Positions 48,723 through 57,742 are shown, counted from the first letter of the stretch. The stretch is 64,000 bases of DNA from Anaerolineae bacterium (GCA_022843745.1 JALHNB010000003.1:124001-188000), one strand, 5' to 3'. Notes: a model not told the origin generated them from the letters alone. Numbers and translations: made by a program.

Positions 48723-49679
48723 TCAGACTTTTTTATCCGAACGCGGATCGAGCGCGTCGCGCAGGCCATCTCCCACGAAATTGATGCTCAATACGGTCAA
48801 CAAAATCAGCATACCGGGGAAAAACCAGTACCAGGGCGCATCCTTGATGATCTGGAACTCCTGCGCTTCCGTGAGAATATTGCCCCAACTCGCCGTCGGT
48901 GCCTGCACACCCAACCCCAAAAAGCTGATATAAGCTTCGGACAGGATCGCCCCGGCGACTCCCAGCGTACCAGCGACGATGATCGACGCCAGCGAATTCG
49001 GCAGGATGTGAGCGATGATGATGCGGCTGTTAGTTGCCCCCAGCGCACGTGCGGCGTGGATAAAATCCTGCTCTTTCAGCGACAGCACCGTCGAACGCAC
49101 AATTCGCGCCAGTGTCATCCAGCTTGTCAGGCCGAGGATGAAAATAATAACGACCACACTGCCACTAAAAGTACGCCCAAACAAATGGACATCGGGAATT
49201 TGCCCACTAAAAAATTTCGCCATCACCAGCAGCAGCAGCAGTGACGGAATACTGAGCATCGCCTCGGTGAAGCGCATCAGCAATGAATCGATGATGCCGC
49301 CGTAATAGCCGGCAATCGCGCCCAGAGCCGTCCCCAACGTCACTTCGACGATGACCGCCAGTGCGCCAATAATCAGCGAAATCTGCCCGCCATAGATCGT
49401 CCGCGCCATGATGTCACGCCCGACACGATCCGTCCCGAAAGGATGCTCGGCGGACGGCGGCATGAGGCGAATGCTGGTGTCATTAAAATTGGCATCTTTT
49501 TCAGTAAAAATAAACGAGCCGATGATGATATATAAAAAAACAGCCATCATCAGAACAAACCCCATCATCGCGGCACGATGACGCGCAAAACGGGTGATCG
49601 CCATTTGCAGCGGTGTGCGGGTTTTGTGATTCGCTTCAATGGAGGCAATTTTGATAGGCTGTGAAGTTGCGGTTGCCAT
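48723..49679 (-). CDS. Peptide/nickel-type ABC transporter permease (DppC-like)
   Basis: 318 residues with an OppC N-terminal domain and five or six helices. It shows DRVGRDIMARTIYGGQISLI after the first loop, and the EAA motif with the conserved G (HAARALGATNSRIIIAHILP). It pairs with the DppB-like permease encoded 13 bp upstream to form the channel of a solute importer. It would bind ATPase subunits that are not encoded nearby. Confidence 0.93.
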   Translation of the reverse strand: MATATSQPIKIASIEANHKTRTPLQMAITRFARHRAAMMGFVLMMAVFLYIIIGSFIFTEKDANFNDTSIRLMPPSAEHPFGTDRVGRDIMARTIYGGQISLIIGALAVIVEVTLGTALGAIAGYYGGIIDSLLMRFTEAMLSIPSLLLLLVMAKFFSGQIPDVHLFGRTFSGSVVVIIFILGLTSWMTLARIVRSTVLSLKEQDFIHAARALGATNSRIIIAHILPNSLASIIVAGTLGVAGAILSEAYISFLGLGVQAPTASWGNILTEAQEFQIIKDAPWYWFFPGMLILLTVLSINFVGDGLRDALDPRSDKKV

Positions 49680-49692
49680 AATCCAGCCTCCT

Positions 49693-50724
49693 TTAGTTAT
49701 AGCGGATACGTGGGTCGAGCCAGGTATACAAAAGATCGGTGATGAGTTGAAATAACACGACGGCGGCGGTAATCATCATGAGAATACCCATCAAAACCGC
49801 GTAATCCAGCCGTTCGAGATGGTCGATAAACAGCCGTCCCATACCAGGCCAGGCGAATATTTTCTCGGTGACAATCGCGCCACCCAGCAAAAACGGCAAG
49901 TCCAGACCAATGAGCGTCACCAGTGGGAGCGAGGCATTTTTAAACGCATGGACATAAAGAATGGTGCGCTCTTGCAGTCCTTTCGCACGGGCTGTGCGGA
50001 TGTAATCGGAATTGATGACTTCCAGCATGTTCGAGCGAATAAAACGGCTGTACCCGGCGACACCGATGAGCGCCAAGGTGGTGATGGGCAAAACCATATG
50101 CCAAACCACCTGCGCGATGGTGCGGCCTTCGGCGGGGTCGAACATGCCTGCTGTGGGGAAATAAGGCAGTCCCCACTCACGCGTTTTGACCGCGAAAATG
50201 TACATCAGTATAAACGCCACGAGGAAAATCGGCATCGAAAAAGCGATAAACGAAAAACCCGTCAATATATTATCCAGAAGCGAATATTGTCGAATCGCAG
50301 AAATCACGCCGACCACCAGCGCCAGTGAAATGACCAGGATTTCCGCCGACAGCATTAAAATAAGTGTATTGGGCAGGCGATCCACGATGATTTGCAGCGC
50401 GGGCTGACGTGTGACAATGGATTGGCCGAAATCGCCACGCAGGACTCCGCGCCGTGTACCTGGGGTTTCGCCTTCACCATCACCATCGCGGTCAATCATC
50501 ACCCAATCGTTGCCGATCAGCCAATAGACATACTGAGTCAGCATCGGTTGGTCGAGTCCGAGTTGGCGGCGCAGGCGTTCGCGGTCTTCGGCGCGGGGCG
50601 GCACCCGGCCTCCCATCGTCGCCAGCGGGTCGCCAGCCGATTGTAACAGTATAAAAATAACCAGACTGGTCATAAATAAGAGGGGTATAGCCTGAAGCAA
50701 GCGGCGAACAATATATTGACCCAT
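49693..50724 (-). CDS. Peptide/nickel-type ABC transporter permease (DppB-like)
   Basis: 343 residues, six helices, an OppB/DppB-type N-terminus (MGQYIVRRLLQAIPLLFMTS) and LRRQLGLDQPMLTQYVYWL. The EAA region RTARAKGLQERTILYVHAFK is intact. A loop at about 77-96 (DWVMIDRDGDGEGETPGTRR) is an uncommon Asp/Gly insertion with a calcium-loop look. It follows the solute-binding gene after a terminator hairpin. Confidence 0.93.
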   Translation of the reverse strand: MGQYIVRRLLQAIPLLFMTSLVIFILLQSAGDPLATMGGRVPPRAEDRERLRRQLGLDQPMLTQYVYWLIGNDWVMIDRDGDGEGETPGTRRGVLRGDFGQSIVTRQPALQIIVDRLPNTLILMLSAEILVISLALVVGVISAIRQYSLLDNILTGFSFIAFSMPIFLVAFILMYIFAVKTREWGLPYFPTAGMFDPAEGRTIAQVVWHMVLPITTLALIGVAGYSRFIRSNMLEVINSDYIRTARAKGLQERTILYVHAFKNASLPLVTLIGLDLPFLLGGAIVTEKIFAWPGMGRLFIDHLERLDYAVLMGILMMITAAVVLFQLITDLLYTWLDPRIRYN

Positions 50725-50772
50725 GAGTCACTCCGATAATTTTTGTTTGCCTCGCCTGTGATATAAAAAATT

Positions 50773-50796
50773 CCCCTCTCAAGTGTTTGAGAGGGG
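50773..50796 (-). terminator. Terminator/attenuator between binding protein and permeases
   Basis: CCCCTCTCAA (50773-50782) and TTGAGAGGGG (50787-50796) pair perfectly around GTGT. On the minus strand it is followed by AATTTTTTATAT, so it is a good intrinsic terminator directly after the binding-protein gene. Readthrough would express the permeases at lower levels. Confidence 0.8.
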
Positions 50797-50818
50797 ATTC
50801 AAAAGCGAAGTTACGGAA

Positions 50819-52456
50819 TTAACTGGCGATTGTCCAGTTGGCGATATTCCACAGCGGGTCTGCGCCGCTGACACGAGTATTCTCGTATTTGTTGCTGATC
50901 GCCCACAGGTCGGGGTCATACCATATGCCAACCCAGATCACATCATCAGTGATGATCTGGTCGATCTGGTGGAAAAGTGCAACACGACTGTCATAATCCA
51001 CTGTCTGTGACTGCTCTGCCAGCAGTTCGTCCAGTTGCGGATTGCAGTAGCCGGCATCGTTCACGCCTTCAGGTTTGGCATCGCTGGCGATTTCCGAGCA
51101 GAGGAAGCGAGAAACATCCGGGTCAGGGAAGGCGGTGGGGCTGGAGAATTCCTGAATATCGTAGCGTCCACGCGCGGTTGGGCCGTCGTCGGCATAGCTG
51201 GCGAAAAATACTTCGGAGGGATAATTTTCCAAAAGTAGGGCGACACCGATGTCCGCCAATGCCTGCTGCGCGATCACCTGAACATCCACGCGAATCTGGC
51301 GCTGGTTAGTCACAAAGCGCAGTTCCAGTTTCACGCCGTCCTTATCACGCACACCGTCCCCATCGCTATCCACCCAGCCTGCCTCGTCGAGCAAACGGGA
51401 AGCCTCTGCCGGGTCATAGGGGGGCGGTGTCGCACCGGGGCGCATATAGGGCGTATCCTGCCAATAGCTGGCGGGGGTGAACGTCAGACCGCGATTCAGA
51501 TCGGTATTGATCTTATCGCGATCTACGGCCATCGAGAGCGCTTTGCGGACATTAATGTCGGTCATTGCGGGGTGCGCTGTCGCCGGGTCTACGTTGAAGA
51601 ACCAGCCTTCGTTATAGCTTGACGGCACCAGCACAATATTGACATTGCCAGATTCTTCGAGCGCTTCGGTATCACCATAAGCCAGGAATGTCCCGACATC
51701 GGTGTCACCGCTGACGAGCGAGGCAACAACCGTCGCATCTTCCGGCACGAAGCGGATAAATACGCCATCCAACTGCGCGGGTTCGTTAAAATAGGCATCG
51801 TTGCGGACAAAGCTCATGTGGCTACCGGGTTCCCATTCTTCAAAAACGAATGGGCCACTGACGACATCTGGCGCACGATTCCAGGCCGCATTATCCAGTG
51901 AGCCTTCGGAGTCGAAAACGGGTTGCAGTGTGTGTTCTGGCAGTGGAGCAGAACCGCCCTGGAACAGGTTACTCAGCCAGGGCGCATAGGGCGAGTTAAA
52001 CGTCACGACGACGGTGGTCGCATCCGGCGCTTCCACGCTTTTCACGTGCGTATCATAGGGGAAACGCGACGATGGCGTATTGGCTGGATCCATAATCATG
52101 TTATAGGTGAACACAAAATCGTCTGAGGTGATCGGTTCGCCGTCTGACCACACGATGTTATCGCGCAGCTTGAGCGTAATCACCGAGCCGTCTTCGTTAA
52201 TGCCACCGTTTTCGGCGCTGGGGATTTCTGTCACCAGGACCGGGACAGGCGCGAGGGTTTCATCAATAAACCACGCTGGCGAAAGGTAGAGATCCATCGC
52301 TGTCGTTGAAAACCACATTTGGGTATAAATAGGGTTCAGCGTGTCCAATTCCTGCGTAAAATCGATTCGCAGGATATTGCTGTCCTGGGCGGATGCCGGG
52401 CTAAATACACCGACAACTAGCAGTAATATCGTGACTACTAAAAAAATTTTCCTCAT
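50819..52456 (-). CDS. Extracellular solute-binding protein, family 5 (peptide/opine type)
   Basis: 545 residues with a Sec signal peptide (MRKIFLVVTILLLVVGVF, cut near SASAQDS), not a lipoprotein. It has the SBP_bac_5 pattern: TLNPIYTQMW, LKLRDNIVWSDGEPITSDDF, FVFTYNMIMD, ALSMAVDRDKINTD, and EAGWVDSDGDGVRDKDG near 360 with an Asp-rich turn. Ligands may be oligopeptides, sugars or opines. The preferred ligand is not inferable. GGAGG lies 8 nt before the ATG. With the two permeases it forms the operon. Confidence 0.92.
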   Translation of the reverse strand: MRKIFLVVTILLLVVGVFSPASAQDSNILRIDFTQELDTLNPIYTQMWFSTTAMDLYLSPAWFIDETLAPVPVLVTEIPSAENGGINEDGSVITLKLRDNIVWSDGEPITSDDFVFTYNMIMDPANTPSSRFPYDTHVKSVEAPDATTVVVTFNSPYAPWLSNLFQGGSAPLPEHTLQPVFDSEGSLDNAAWNRAPDVVSGPFVFEEWEPGSHMSFVRNDAYFNEPAQLDGVFIRFVPEDATVVASLVSGDTDVGTFLAYGDTEALEESGNVNIVLVPSSYNEGWFFNVDPATAHPAMTDINVRKALSMAVDRDKINTDLNRGLTFTPASYWQDTPYMRPGATPPPYDPAEASRLLDEAGWVDSDGDGVRDKDGVKLELRFVTNQRQIRVDVQVIAQQALADIGVALLLENYPSEVFFASYADDGPTARGRYDIQEFSSPTAFPDPDVSRFLCSEIASDAKPEGVNDAGYCNPQLDELLAEQSQTVDYDSRVALFHQIDQIITDDVIWVGIWYDPDLWAISNKYENTRVSGADPLWNIANWTIAS

Positions 52457-52792
52457 CGAACAAACCTCCTGAAAGTAATTTTGTGTGCAATATGATACAC
52501 ACTTGGCAATAGGTTAGCAAAATATAAACGAATCGCACGGCAAATTTGAGCGTGTAAATGGCTGAAAGTTCGCCGAAAATGCTGGCGGTTTTTACCACCT
52601 GCAAGCTGTATTCATTACTAGAGTCGATGGAGGATTGTTCAAAAGAGCGTGTGAGCTGGTCAGCCAGTCAGCTAAAAACAAAGACCTGAACTGAGAGTAG
52701 AAAGTGCTGAGTACCGAGTGCTGAGTAAAGCACCCTCTTTTACTCAGCACTTTTCACTTTTCAATGAGCGCTAAAAGCTGACCAGTTACCCG
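52457..52792. other. Intergenic region with operator-like and hairpin repeats
   Basis: 336 bp upstream of the binding-protein gene and downstream of the bactofilin-like gene. GTGTG and CACAC (52483-52502) form a small inverted repeat 27 bp before the binding-protein start. Farther on, AGTGCTGAGTAAA (52717-52729) and TTTACTCAGCACT (52739-52751) make a 13-bp stem with an extra direct copy of AGTGCTGAGTA at 52703-52713. On the minus strand this hairpin follows the bactofilin-like gene by about 42 bp. No gene is seen. Confidence 0.55.
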
Positions 52793-53917
52793 CTATCCCT
52801 GCACAAAGTAGCTTTTGTGCGAGGGTTTCGTCCCCATGCGCGTCAAGACCGCCGCACCAAGCCCGATGGATGTGGGGATCACCAGTGCCAGCAGTGCGGC
52901 TAAAGGGATCAACAGCAGAAATTGCCAGATGAGGAACAGCGTAAAATTGCCGACTGCCGCCGTCACCAGAGGCGGGAAAGCCGTCCGTGTGAAGCGCCGC
53001 AGCAGGAGATCGCCAAACAGCAGCGCAACCGTAATCCAGCCCGCCAGCGTCATGCCGAAAAAAATCAACGCACCGATAAAATAAACCGGGATCAGCAGCA
53101 CACCTAGAGGCGGCAAAATCGCGAGGATCACAGCGAATGCAAAGCTGATGCCAATCACCAGCAGGAACACCATAAACCCGATCTGCCCCAGGCTGCGGGG
53201 GTTTGCGCGGATTGATTCTTCCATATGGCTCACCTGACGCGGGAAAATGACGACGGCCAGGATCGACAGGCCGGAAAGTGCGAGTGCGCCTAAAATCGAG
53301 AACAACCATCCTACAGCAGGCGAATTGCCGACATGGATGTTCAGCGGAGGCAGCGTAAAATCGGGATCGTTGAAAATATCGCCGCTGTCCAGGTTCGCCA
53401 GCGTTTCACTCTCGTCGCAAGGTCGCACCTGTTCGGAGCGAAGATTGTTGTCATAATTCAGGGTGGAGGTACAGGCAAAAATATCCCCGGCCAATGTCGC
53501 CTCAGGATTGATTTGCAGATTTTCGCCGCGCATATTGATGACCCCATCAACACGCCCGTTAATCGTGACTTCCTTTACCAGAAAAGTCGCTTCGCCCATG
53601 ATCTCCGCCGCCGGGCCGAGTAAAAGCGATTCGCCGACTGCCGTCAGATCGCCGTTGATGCGCCCATTGATCGTGATTGTTCCACCAATTAATGCGGCAT
53701 CGCCATGAACAACGCTGCCTGCGTTCAGGTCAATCGTTTCTGCCAGCGCTGCCAGGTCATCGTCCAGTTGACCATCGAGCTGATACGACTGCCCCAGAGC
53801 GACACTGCTGCTGTCCACGAGGGGTTGGCGCATGACTGTATGGCGCACCGCATTTGCCAGTACGACCAACAACAGACAACCCAGCCCCAAAATGAATAAT
53901 CCCCGGCGAATCCGCAT
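52793..53917 (-). CDS. Bactofilin-like (polymer-forming) domain membrane protein
   Basis: 374 residues. An N-terminal anchor helix (6-24) is followed by a beta-solenoid-like stretch to about 150 with repeats of GDAALIGGTITINGRINGDL and GRVDGVINMRGENLQINPEA, as in bactofilins. Then come a linker and four or five membrane helices from about 200 (GWLFSILGALALSGLSILAV, then LLGDLLLRRF). Bactofilins form filaments on the cytoplasmic face. Here the topology places the solenoid outside, so it may be an external scaffold. It is the last gene of the sigma/anti-sigma run, 37 bp downstream of the anti-sigma gene. Confidence 0.78.
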   Translation of the reverse strand: MRIRRGLFILGLGCLLLVVLANAVRHTVMRQPLVDSSSVALGQSYQLDGQLDDDLAALAETIDLNAGSVVHGDAALIGGTITINGRINGDLTAVGESLLLGPAAEIMGEATFLVKEVTINGRVDGVINMRGENLQINPEATLAGDIFACTSTLNYDNNLRSEQVRPCDESETLANLDSGDIFNDPDFTLPPLNIHVGNSPAVGWLFSILGALALSGLSILAVVIFPRQVSHMEESIRANPRSLGQIGFMVFLLVIGISFAFAVILAILPPLGVLLIPVYFIGALIFFGMTLAGWITVALLFGDLLLRRFTRTAFPPLVTAAVGNFTLFLIWQFLLLIPLAALLALVIPTSIGLGAAVLTRMGTKPSHKSYFVQG

Positions 53918-53953
53918 AATACAGTCCTTGTGATGATTCCGTGTTACAACTCT

Positions 53954-54502
53954 TTACGTTGGATTCGCGCTGCGGTTGCGCGGCACGAAACGTAGTAACC
54001 AGAACAGCGAAACCGGGATGAGCGAAATCATCAATATGGGGAGTTCAGGATGAGCCGAAAGAAATTCCTGTATCTGTCGGATCACCGCTTCCAGCAGCGC
54101 GATAGCAACCGCAAGGAGGCTGACAATCGTGCGGATCGCGGTGGTGAGCGCTCCGGCGCTGCCAAGTGCACCCAAAAGCAGCCAACCAGCCGCCACGAGC
54201 AACGGGATCATAATTCCGGCGACCAGCGACAAGCCCAGCGCCAGCGCCAGCCCGGATATACGTGAAAGCTGCTGCGGACTCATCGTTTCCGCCAGACGCG
54301 CCATAATGCTCATCGCCAGCCGATGCGGTGCGCGTTCATGCGGGGCGTTCCGCAGCATGTGATCGACCTGCTTTAAGCGGTCAAACGCAGCCGCATCCCG
54401 CGCATCCTGGTTCAGATGGGAGTAAAGTTCGGTACGCGCTTCTGACGATAAATTCTCGTCCAGCGCTTCCTGCATAAGGCGCTTTTGTCGTTCGTTTGCC
54501 AT
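53954..54502 (-). CDS. Putative anti-sigma factor without zinc cysteines
   Basis: 182 residues. A helical N-terminus (QKRLMQEALDENLSSEARTE, LYSHLNQDARDAAAFDRL) has the layout of anti-sigma domains but contains no Cys, so it cannot be a zinc anti-sigma. Three or four membrane helices follow from about 80 (LALALGLSLVAGIMIPLLV). The start shares one base with the sigma gene's stop (TAATG). It would hold the adjacent ECF sigma factor at the membrane until a signal releases it, which is inferred from position. Confidence 0.7.
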   Translation of the reverse strand: MANERQKRLMQEALDENLSSEARTELYSHLNQDARDAAAFDRLKQVDHMLRNAPHERAPHRLAMSIMARLAETMSPQQLSRISGLALALGLSLVAGIMIPLLVAAGWLLLGALGSAGALTTAIRTIVSLLAVAIALLEAVIRQIQEFLSAHPELPILMISLIPVSLFWLLRFVPRNRSANPT

Positions 54503-55101
54503 TACAAACTCTCCAAAATCGGCCTGATAAGGCTGCTGGCGTTGGATTGCGAGGCCAGTTTATCGGCCAATGCTTGCCTTGCCCGGAACAGGCGGCTTTT
54601 AATTGCACTCTCAGTGGTGTCTAAAATATCCGCAATCTCCGTATAAGAATAATCGTACCAATATCTCAAAATGACGGCAGCGCGGTATTCGGTGCTTAAT
54701 TCATTTAACAACGCTTGTATGGCTTGACTGCGTTGATCTTTGATCGTGGCTTCTTCTGGCTCTGGTTCGTCGCTGCTCAACATGATATTGGGTGGCAGCG
54801 GCTCATCCAATGAGAGCCAAGTCAGGCGGCGGCGGCGCAGGCGGTCAATGCAATGATTCGAGGCAATGGACAACAGCCATGTTTTAAACGAACGCGCGGG
54901 GTCGTAGCGCTGTAAATTCATGTACGCGCGTAAAAATGCTTCTTGGGCAGCGTCCTCGGATTCGGTACGTTCGCCGAGCATCCGATAACAGAGGTTGTAC
55001 ACGGCGTTCTGATAAGTATTGACCAGTTCGGCAAACGCATCCTGATCGCCTTCAAGCGCTTGCTCTACCCACCGCAAAATTGTTGGATCGGTTACGGACA
55101 C
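54502..55101 (-). CDS. ECF (sigma-70 family, SigW/RpoE-like) sigma factor
   Basis: About 199 residues. Sigma region 2 is DQDAFAELVNTYQNAVYNLC with AQEAFLRAYMNLQRYDP and FKTWLLSIASNHCIDRLRRR. Region 4 is LLNELSTEYRAAVILRYW plus YSYTEIADILDTTESAIKSR with LFRARQALADKLA. Its target promoters are unknown and may include this operon itself. I place the start at GTG 55101 because AAAGGGG lies 7 nt upstream. A GTG at 55125 is an alternative. It heads a sigma, anti-sigma, bactofilin-like operon. Confidence 0.9.
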   Translation of the reverse strand: MSVTDPTILRWVEQALEGDQDAFAELVNTYQNAVYNLCYRMLGERTESEDAAQEAFLRAYMNLQRYDPARSFKTWLLSIASNHCIDRLRRRRLTWLSLDEPLPPNIMLSSDEPEPEEATIKDQRSQAIQALLNELSTEYRAAVILRYWYDYSYTEIADILDTTESAIKSRLFRARQALADKLASQSNASSLIRPILESL

Positions 55102-55180
55102 GTCTTTACCCCTTTGGAGCCGCACCTCTCAGTGCAGCACTTCATCCCTTTATACGCGGGGCAGCGAATAAAGTTGCAAA

Positions 55181-55828
55181 TTAATCGCTGTTTTCGTCTT
55201 CCGGCGCATCAGGCGGGCGATTCGTGAGGAAAAATGAGATGAACAAACGGTAGACTTTTACGTTGTCTGTCGTTTCATGCTTCAGATCAGAAAACTCATT
55301 GACCAGTTCAACCAGACGCTTATTGAAATTTTTGGCATCTTCGCTGGTCAATTCCAGGCTGTGTGTGCCAAAATTGAAGGAGGTGTGAGTGCCATTTTCT
55401 TTGGAAAGATCGACCACACCATCGCGCACACTTTCCAGCAGAAGCTGCTTGTTGTCTTCAAAAATGCTGTCGAGCATGACCTCCCAGCCTTCGGTGTTCC
55501 CCGTCCCGCTTGGAGAAAGCAGTCCCTTGGCAGGTGTAAGCTGATGCGCGCTAATTAAATATAATTTTTCGATAATGCCAGACACGATGCGCGTATCAAC
55601 CACTCGGATCAGGCCATGTTCTTCCAGCATGTTGACGTGGTAATAAAGTTTGTTGGGTGGGATGCCCAGCACTTTCGCGATTTGTTTGACGGTGTGCGGT
55701 TTGTCGCCAAAAGCGTCCAAAATCCGCAGCCGCAGGGGATCGGCGACCACTTTCAACGTTTCCAGATTTTCGATCACCAGTTTATCAGCGATGTGATATT
55801 GATCCTGGGTGGTGTTTGCGTCAGACAT
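55181..55828 (-). CDS. ArsR-type winged-helix regulator
   Basis: 215 residues. The winged helix (about 18-85) shows LKVVADPLRLRILDAFGDKP, the recognition helix PPNKLYYHVNMLEEHGLIR and the wing DTRIVSGIIEKLYLISA. The C-terminal part (about 100-205) is an effector domain of the HTH_20 type with no cysteine pairs, so this is not a metal sensor. It lies downstream of the MFS exporter gene and may control that operon through the palindrome at 57667-57684. Confidence 0.85.
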   Translation of the reverse strand: MSDANTTQDQYHIADKLVIENLETLKVVADPLRLRILDAFGDKPHTVKQIAKVLGIPPNKLYYHVNMLEEHGLIRVVDTRIVSGIIEKLYLISAHQLTPAKGLLSPSGTGNTEGWEVMLDSIFEDNKQLLLESVRDGVVDLSKENGTHTSFNFGTHSLELTSEDAKNFNKRLVELVNEFSDLKHETTDNVKVYRLFISFFLTNRPPDAPEDENSD

Positions 55829-55983
55829 ATAATTTAAGCCTCTCTTTGCTACCTCTCTAATAATAACGCCGTCTCATAGTTCTTGTCTATGCAAACGGCG
55901 TGTCTTTCATTTAAATTTTTGATTTTTATGGGAGCAAGAGGCTCAGGTAGCAGCCAGATTAACAGGCTCGTGAAAACAAACGA

Positions 55984-57342
55984 TTATACAGCCGCCATAT
56001 CAATGGCCTCGCTGGAGATTTCAGCACCATCGGAAGCTGCTACAGGAACGTTATAATCCGGCAAATTAGCTTCCAGATGCCGAATAGCTGGAACTGCGTA
56101 GACGATCAGCGAAATAATCGCGGTGAGTACACCCGCCAGGAACAAAATCAAGCCCATCCCCGCGCCCGGCCCGCTGCCCACCAACGGCGCGACGGCCTCC
56201 CAGCCAGGCTGACCGACGGCAGGCTCAAACACGTTATCAGCCAGTGGCCCTACCAGCAGATAAGCCAGCGGCAGCAGCAGCATCGAAATCTGATCGCCCA
56301 GCGCGAACACACGCCCCTGCACATCTGCCGGAACTTTGGCTTGCATGAGCGACATAAAGGAGGCGTTGACAAAGGGCAGCGGAAACATAAAACAAAGCAT
56401 TGTTATGCCGAGCGCCAGTCCTGTTTGGGACATGCCCACCAGTGCCAGAAGACTTCCGCCCAGGATAACTCCGATCATAATCGTGTGAATACGGGGACGT
56501 GTGCCGCCCCATGCTCCCATAACGACAGCACCAGCAATCGCGCTGATATTAAACACGGCTAAAATAATGCCGAGTGTGGTTTGGCTGTTGGTTCGTGCAA
56601 GAATATAGGGTGTACTTAATGCCATCGCGCCCGCCACCAGGAAATTAACGATGGATATGTACAGGAAGTTAAAAAATAAGCCGCGCCGTTCCAGCAGGAA
56701 ATACAGACCACCTAAAGCCTCTTTCCACAGTGAAGTCTTTAATGCGCGACCTTCATCACTTTGTTCCGGCTGTGGAATAGGCACGACCAGCACGACAGAC
56801 ACCGCCACCAGAAAAGTGAGCAAATCAATCACAATCGCGCCAGTGATGCCGACGAGCGCGTAGATGAAACCTGCCAGCGCCGGAGCAATAATCCCCGCTG
56901 CTGGCCCGCTGATCTGTTGTATCGCATTGGCGCGGTCACGCTGTTCGTCCGGCACAAGCAGCGTAACAGATGCCTGGAAAGCCGGCCCTTGGAATACACC
57001 AAAGAGTGATTGAAACAGCGATATGGCGTACAGATGCCAGAGTTGGAAATTTCCTGACGAGAAACTGATAAGCAGCAAAACCGTTCCCACTGCCTGCCCC
57101 GCATCCGCCAGCGCCATCACGTAGCGCCGATTCCAGCGGTCAGCCAGTAAGCCCGATAAAGTCGAAGCCAGAACGGTAGGCAAAATCTGGAAAAAAGCCA
57201 CCAGCGTCAGGGGAGTTGCGTTGCCTGTTTGAGCAAAAACCCACATACTGATTGCCAGTCCGCTGATGCGACTGCCAATCAACGAAAATGCCTGAGACAA
57301 AATCAATGTGTAAAACGTCCGCATATCGTAAGTGGATTTCAT
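55984..57342 (-). CDS. MFS exporter (macrolide/drug efflux-like)
   Basis: 452 residues with 12 helices. The N-terminal half shows TFYTLILSQAFSLIGSRISG and LAISMWVFAQTGNATPLTLV, then the conserved loop LSGLLADRWNRRYVMALADA (motif A type). The C-terminal half shows GITMLCFMFPLPFVNASFMS and GRVFALGDQISMLLLPLAYL. It matches the MFS_3/NreB-like group that pumps drugs or metals out. I start at ATG 57342 with GGGCGGG just upstream. Two 17-bp direct repeats precede it (57374 and 57414). The substrate is unknown. Confidence 0.9.
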   Translation of the reverse strand: MKSTYDMRTFYTLILSQAFSLIGSRISGLAISMWVFAQTGNATPLTLVAFFQILPTVLASTLSGLLADRWNRRYVMALADAGQAVGTVLLLISFSSGNFQLWHLYAISLFQSLFGVFQGPAFQASVTLLVPDEQRDRANAIQQISGPAAGIIAPALAGFIYALVGITGAIVIDLLTFLVAVSVVLVVPIPQPEQSDEGRALKTSLWKEALGGLYFLLERRGLFFNFLYISIVNFLVAGAMALSTPYILARTNSQTTLGIILAVFNISAIAGAVVMGAWGGTRPRIHTIMIGVILGGSLLALVGMSQTGLALGITMLCFMFPLPFVNASFMSLMQAKVPADVQGRVFALGDQISMLLLPLAYLLVGPLADNVFEPAVGQPGWEAVAPLVGSGPGAGMGLILFLAGVLTAIISLIVYAVPAIRHLEANLPDYNVPVAASDGAEISSEAIDMAAV

Positions 57343-57373
57343 GTCCCGCCCTTTTGGAGTGTATCCGTGATAT

Positions 57374-57430
57374 TTTGCAATACGGCCTGAGACACGATTT
57401 TGTTGCATTCTGGTTTGCAATACGGCCTGA
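57374..57430. repeat. Direct repeat TTTGCAATACGGCCTGA, twice
   Basis: The 17-bp sequence TTTGCAATACGGCCTGA occurs at 57374-57390 and 57414-57430 (40-bp period), with a degenerate third copy near 57475-57487. The copies lie upstream of the MFS gene on the minus strand. They may be regulator sites. Confidence 0.8.
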
Positions 57431-57450
57431 CACGCGAATTCTGGCAGGGT

Positions 57451-57615
57451 TTAGGCAATCAGCAACCACAGACTGGCAAATACGGCTGTCAAACGATTAC
57501 CGCCACTCTTGCTCTTTCCCTCAGCCACTTGCCCCAAGCGGTGCTGTTCGGCTTCGCGCATCTTACTCTGACGATGTAGTTGGTTAATCTGATAGTCTGA
57601 CCAATTGCCGTTCAT
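57451..57615 (-). CDS. Small protein (54 aa) with a C-terminal hydrophobic segment
   Basis: MNGNWSDYQINQLHRQSKMR starts a soluble part, and the C-terminus LTAVFASLWLLIA is hydrophobic and could anchor it. GAGGAG lies 7 nt before the ATG, so a translated small gene is plausible. It would be the first gene of the MFS/ArsR transcript, driven by the promoter at 57681-57709. No function is assigned. Small ORFs of this size can arise by chance. Confidence 0.5.
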   Translation of the reverse strand: MNGNWSDYQINQLHRQSKMREAEQHRLGQVAEGKSKSGGNRLTAVFASLWLLIA

Positions 57616-57666
57616 CGTTGCGCTCCTCATCTCTAAACGAAACTCATTCAACGTTAAAATTTATTT

Positions 57667-57684
57667 GAATGATTTAAATCATTC
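57667..57684. promoter_or_regulatory. 18-bp palindrome overlapping a -10 box
   Basis: GAATGATTTAAATCATTC is a perfect palindrome overlapping the -10 of the minus-strand promoter at 57681-57709. It is a good candidate operator for the ArsR-type regulator encoded at 55181-55828. Confidence 0.6.
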
Positions 57685-57709
57685 TATGATGGCTATCTTG
57701 TATTGTCAA
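57681..57709 (-). promoter_or_regulatory. Sigma-70-type promoter for the small protein-MFS-ArsR run
   Basis: On the minus strand TTGACA (57704-57709), 17-bp spacer, TAGAAT (57681-57686). This is near consensus and reads toward the small gene at 57615. The operator-like palindrome overlaps its -10. Confidence 0.75.
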
Positions 57710-57742
57710 GTAGTTTTTGACGTTAAAATAAATTCAAATGAC

